Positions 19,331 to 20,163 of a stretch of DNA of 20,163 bases are shown in pieces. The notes beneath the pieces are model-generated. The model saw nothing but the letters and a program-made list of their open reading frames with translations, was not told where the DNA came from and made no database searches. Within the stretch, counting starts at the first letter, position 1. Each line of letters starts with the position of its first letter. Made by a program: the position numbers and the translations under genes. The DNA comes from Plantago elongata (taxonomy: Eukaryota; Streptophyta; Magnoliopsida; Lamiales; Plantaginaceae), in assembly GCA_036897095.1 (NCBI GenBank), contig JAYMSP010003336.1:1-20163 (forward strand). The letters are read 5' to 3'.

Positions 19331-19400
19331 CTTCCCCTCCTTGAAGGAATTTGGTCCCCAAATTCACATCTAAGGAAACAAAGAGTTGTGTATGTTGATT
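19326..19400 (-). pseudogene. C-terminal tail of a gypsy polyprotein
   Basis: The minus strand from about 19382 reads FVSLDVNLGTKFLQGGEV and then TGA at 19328-19326. Many plant Ty3/gypsy polyproteins end in a similar N-L-G/R-T-x-x-x-x-x-G-G-E motif overlapping the polypurine tract and just before the 3' LTR, as here. Upstream, towards higher coordinates, I could not follow an integrase frame, so only the end is preserved. Confidence 0.45.
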
Positions 19401-19834
19401 ACAAAAAGAACCCAAGTTCTTACTAGTAATGTATTTGAAAGTTGATTAACAAGTGAAGGCATTGAAATAGATGAAGCGAGCCTCGTTTAAATTTTGATGC
19501 AGAAACAAATTCAAGAGGAGTTCTCAAGTTTGAGCGATAACATATTGATGAGGGTTTGAATCTAATTCTATTTTGTTTTTCAAAACGCACAGAAAAGGTG
19601 CCTAAAAAAAGGGGCAGGTTTAAGCATAAATAAGCCATGATTTGATAAGCACTCGCAGAAGCGTCTTGAGTGATAGGTGTCTTATTGAATTGATTGTCGA
19701 TAGTCTTGTACCTTTATGTTAGTATCTCTAACCCTTACTAGATTAATTAATCCGTAAAAACGCACCTGACCTGCACCCAACACTCAGCTATCAACCGGTG
19801 CTACTGTACAATCACAATAGAGTCTTTTTGAACA
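19401..19834. other. Intergenic DNA, no gene seen
   Basis: This may contain more of the decayed gypsy element, but no conserved motif was found on either strand. It ends at the CACTA element border. Confidence 0.45.
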
Positions 19835-20163
19835 CACTACAAGAAAACACTGATATTGCGACGGTAAACCGCGACGGATAAAATCCGTCGCAGTATAGCG
19901 ACAAATCGCTAAATCTAGCGATGGATAAAATTCGTTGCTAGATTTTGCGACGGATAAACTTATCCGTCGTTAGATTATTCGACGGATTTCTTTTTTAAAA
20001 AAAAAGAGAAATCCGTCGTTAGATCTAGCGACGGATAAAGTTATCCGTCGCTAGGTTCTGTTATAGACGGGAAATGGGCAGAATCTCCCATTCTCCTCCA
20101 TTTTTTCTTCATTTCTCCTCCATTTCTTCCACCTTCTCTCCCGTCCTCCGCCGCCGGTCACCA
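19835..20163 (+). mobile_element. CACTA (En/Spm) transposon end, cut by window
   Basis: The terminal repeat CACTACAAGAAAAC starts at 19835, preceded by ACA, which may be one half of a 3-bp target duplication. It is followed at once by a subterminal array of the 12-mer GCGACGGATAAA and its inverse TTATCCGTCGC/TAG, at least seven units between about 19867 and 20052. This pattern is typical of transposase-binding regions in CACTA elements. After 20060 the sequence becomes C/T-rich. The other end and any transposase genes lie outside the window. Confidence 0.88.

Noticed and set aside
19423-19638. 71-codon minus-strand frame next to the gypsy tail
   Set aside because: It was considered as upstream polyprotein, but no integrase or chromodomain motif could be seen and it is not in continuous frame with the tail.
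19850-20060. CRISPR-like spaced repeats
   Set aside because: The repeated GCGACGGATAAA units occur in both orientations at irregular spacing next to a CACTACAAGAAAA end, which is the normal subterminal structure of a CACTA transposon; the genome is eukaryotic.

Overview
This is plant nuclear DNA, very probably from a eudicot. Genes are split by AT-rich introns with GT..AG borders, intergenic DNA is very AT-rich, and there are Stowaway-type MITEs, a CACTA transposon end, hAT-like ends, Ty3/gypsy remnants and a decayed insertion of chloroplast DNA. The repeat style would suit an asterid such as Lamiales, but that is only an impression.

Two complete spliced genes can be read. On the plus strand, 3707-7704 encodes a 489-residue MATE transporter (DETOXIFICATION family, DTX27-like) in eight exons that join in frame. 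On the minus strand, 18123-14434 encodes TRM6, the non-catalytic subunit of the tRNA m1A58 methyltransferase, in 12 or 13 exons. Between them are a single-exon minus-strand gene of unknown function (9831-9223, 202 aa, one N-terminal membrane segment) and a plus-strand 5' gene fragment (13674-14157). That fragment has a transit-peptide-like start and runs into a short Stowaway-like inverted repeat, which supplies its stop codon.

Layout: 1-1180 holds two pieces of a decayed RNase H (retroelement-type) domain. 1180-2630 is AT-rich filler with a possible SINE head and a short duplication. About 2628-2975 is a mutated nuclear copy of plastid 16S rRNA. 3073-3333 is a Stowaway-like MITE just upstream of the MATE promoter. 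3707-7704 is the MATE gene, whose third intron carries a tandem duplication of about 479 bp. 7705-9222 is intergenic. 9223-9831 is the unknown gene. About 10103-11162 looks like a non-autonomous DNA element with terminal inverted repeats near 40 bp. 12159-13133 has a gag-like fragment, an orphan open frame and an LTR/TRIM-like unit. 13674-14157 is the truncated plastid-type gene. 14434-18123 is TRM6, with a second Stowaway-like MITE in an intron. 18480-19082 has hAT-like sequence ends. 19083-19400 holds the tail of a gypsy polyprotein and part of its LTR on the minus strand. 19835 to the window end is the terminus of a CACTA (En/Spm) transposon.

The genes do not form a pathway: one exports or sequesters small molecules, the other modifies tRNA. 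I saw no novel multi-gene system. The points most worth checking are the exon 3 frame of TRM6, the MITE-terminated plastid gene, the intron duplication in the MATE gene and the plastid rRNA insertion.
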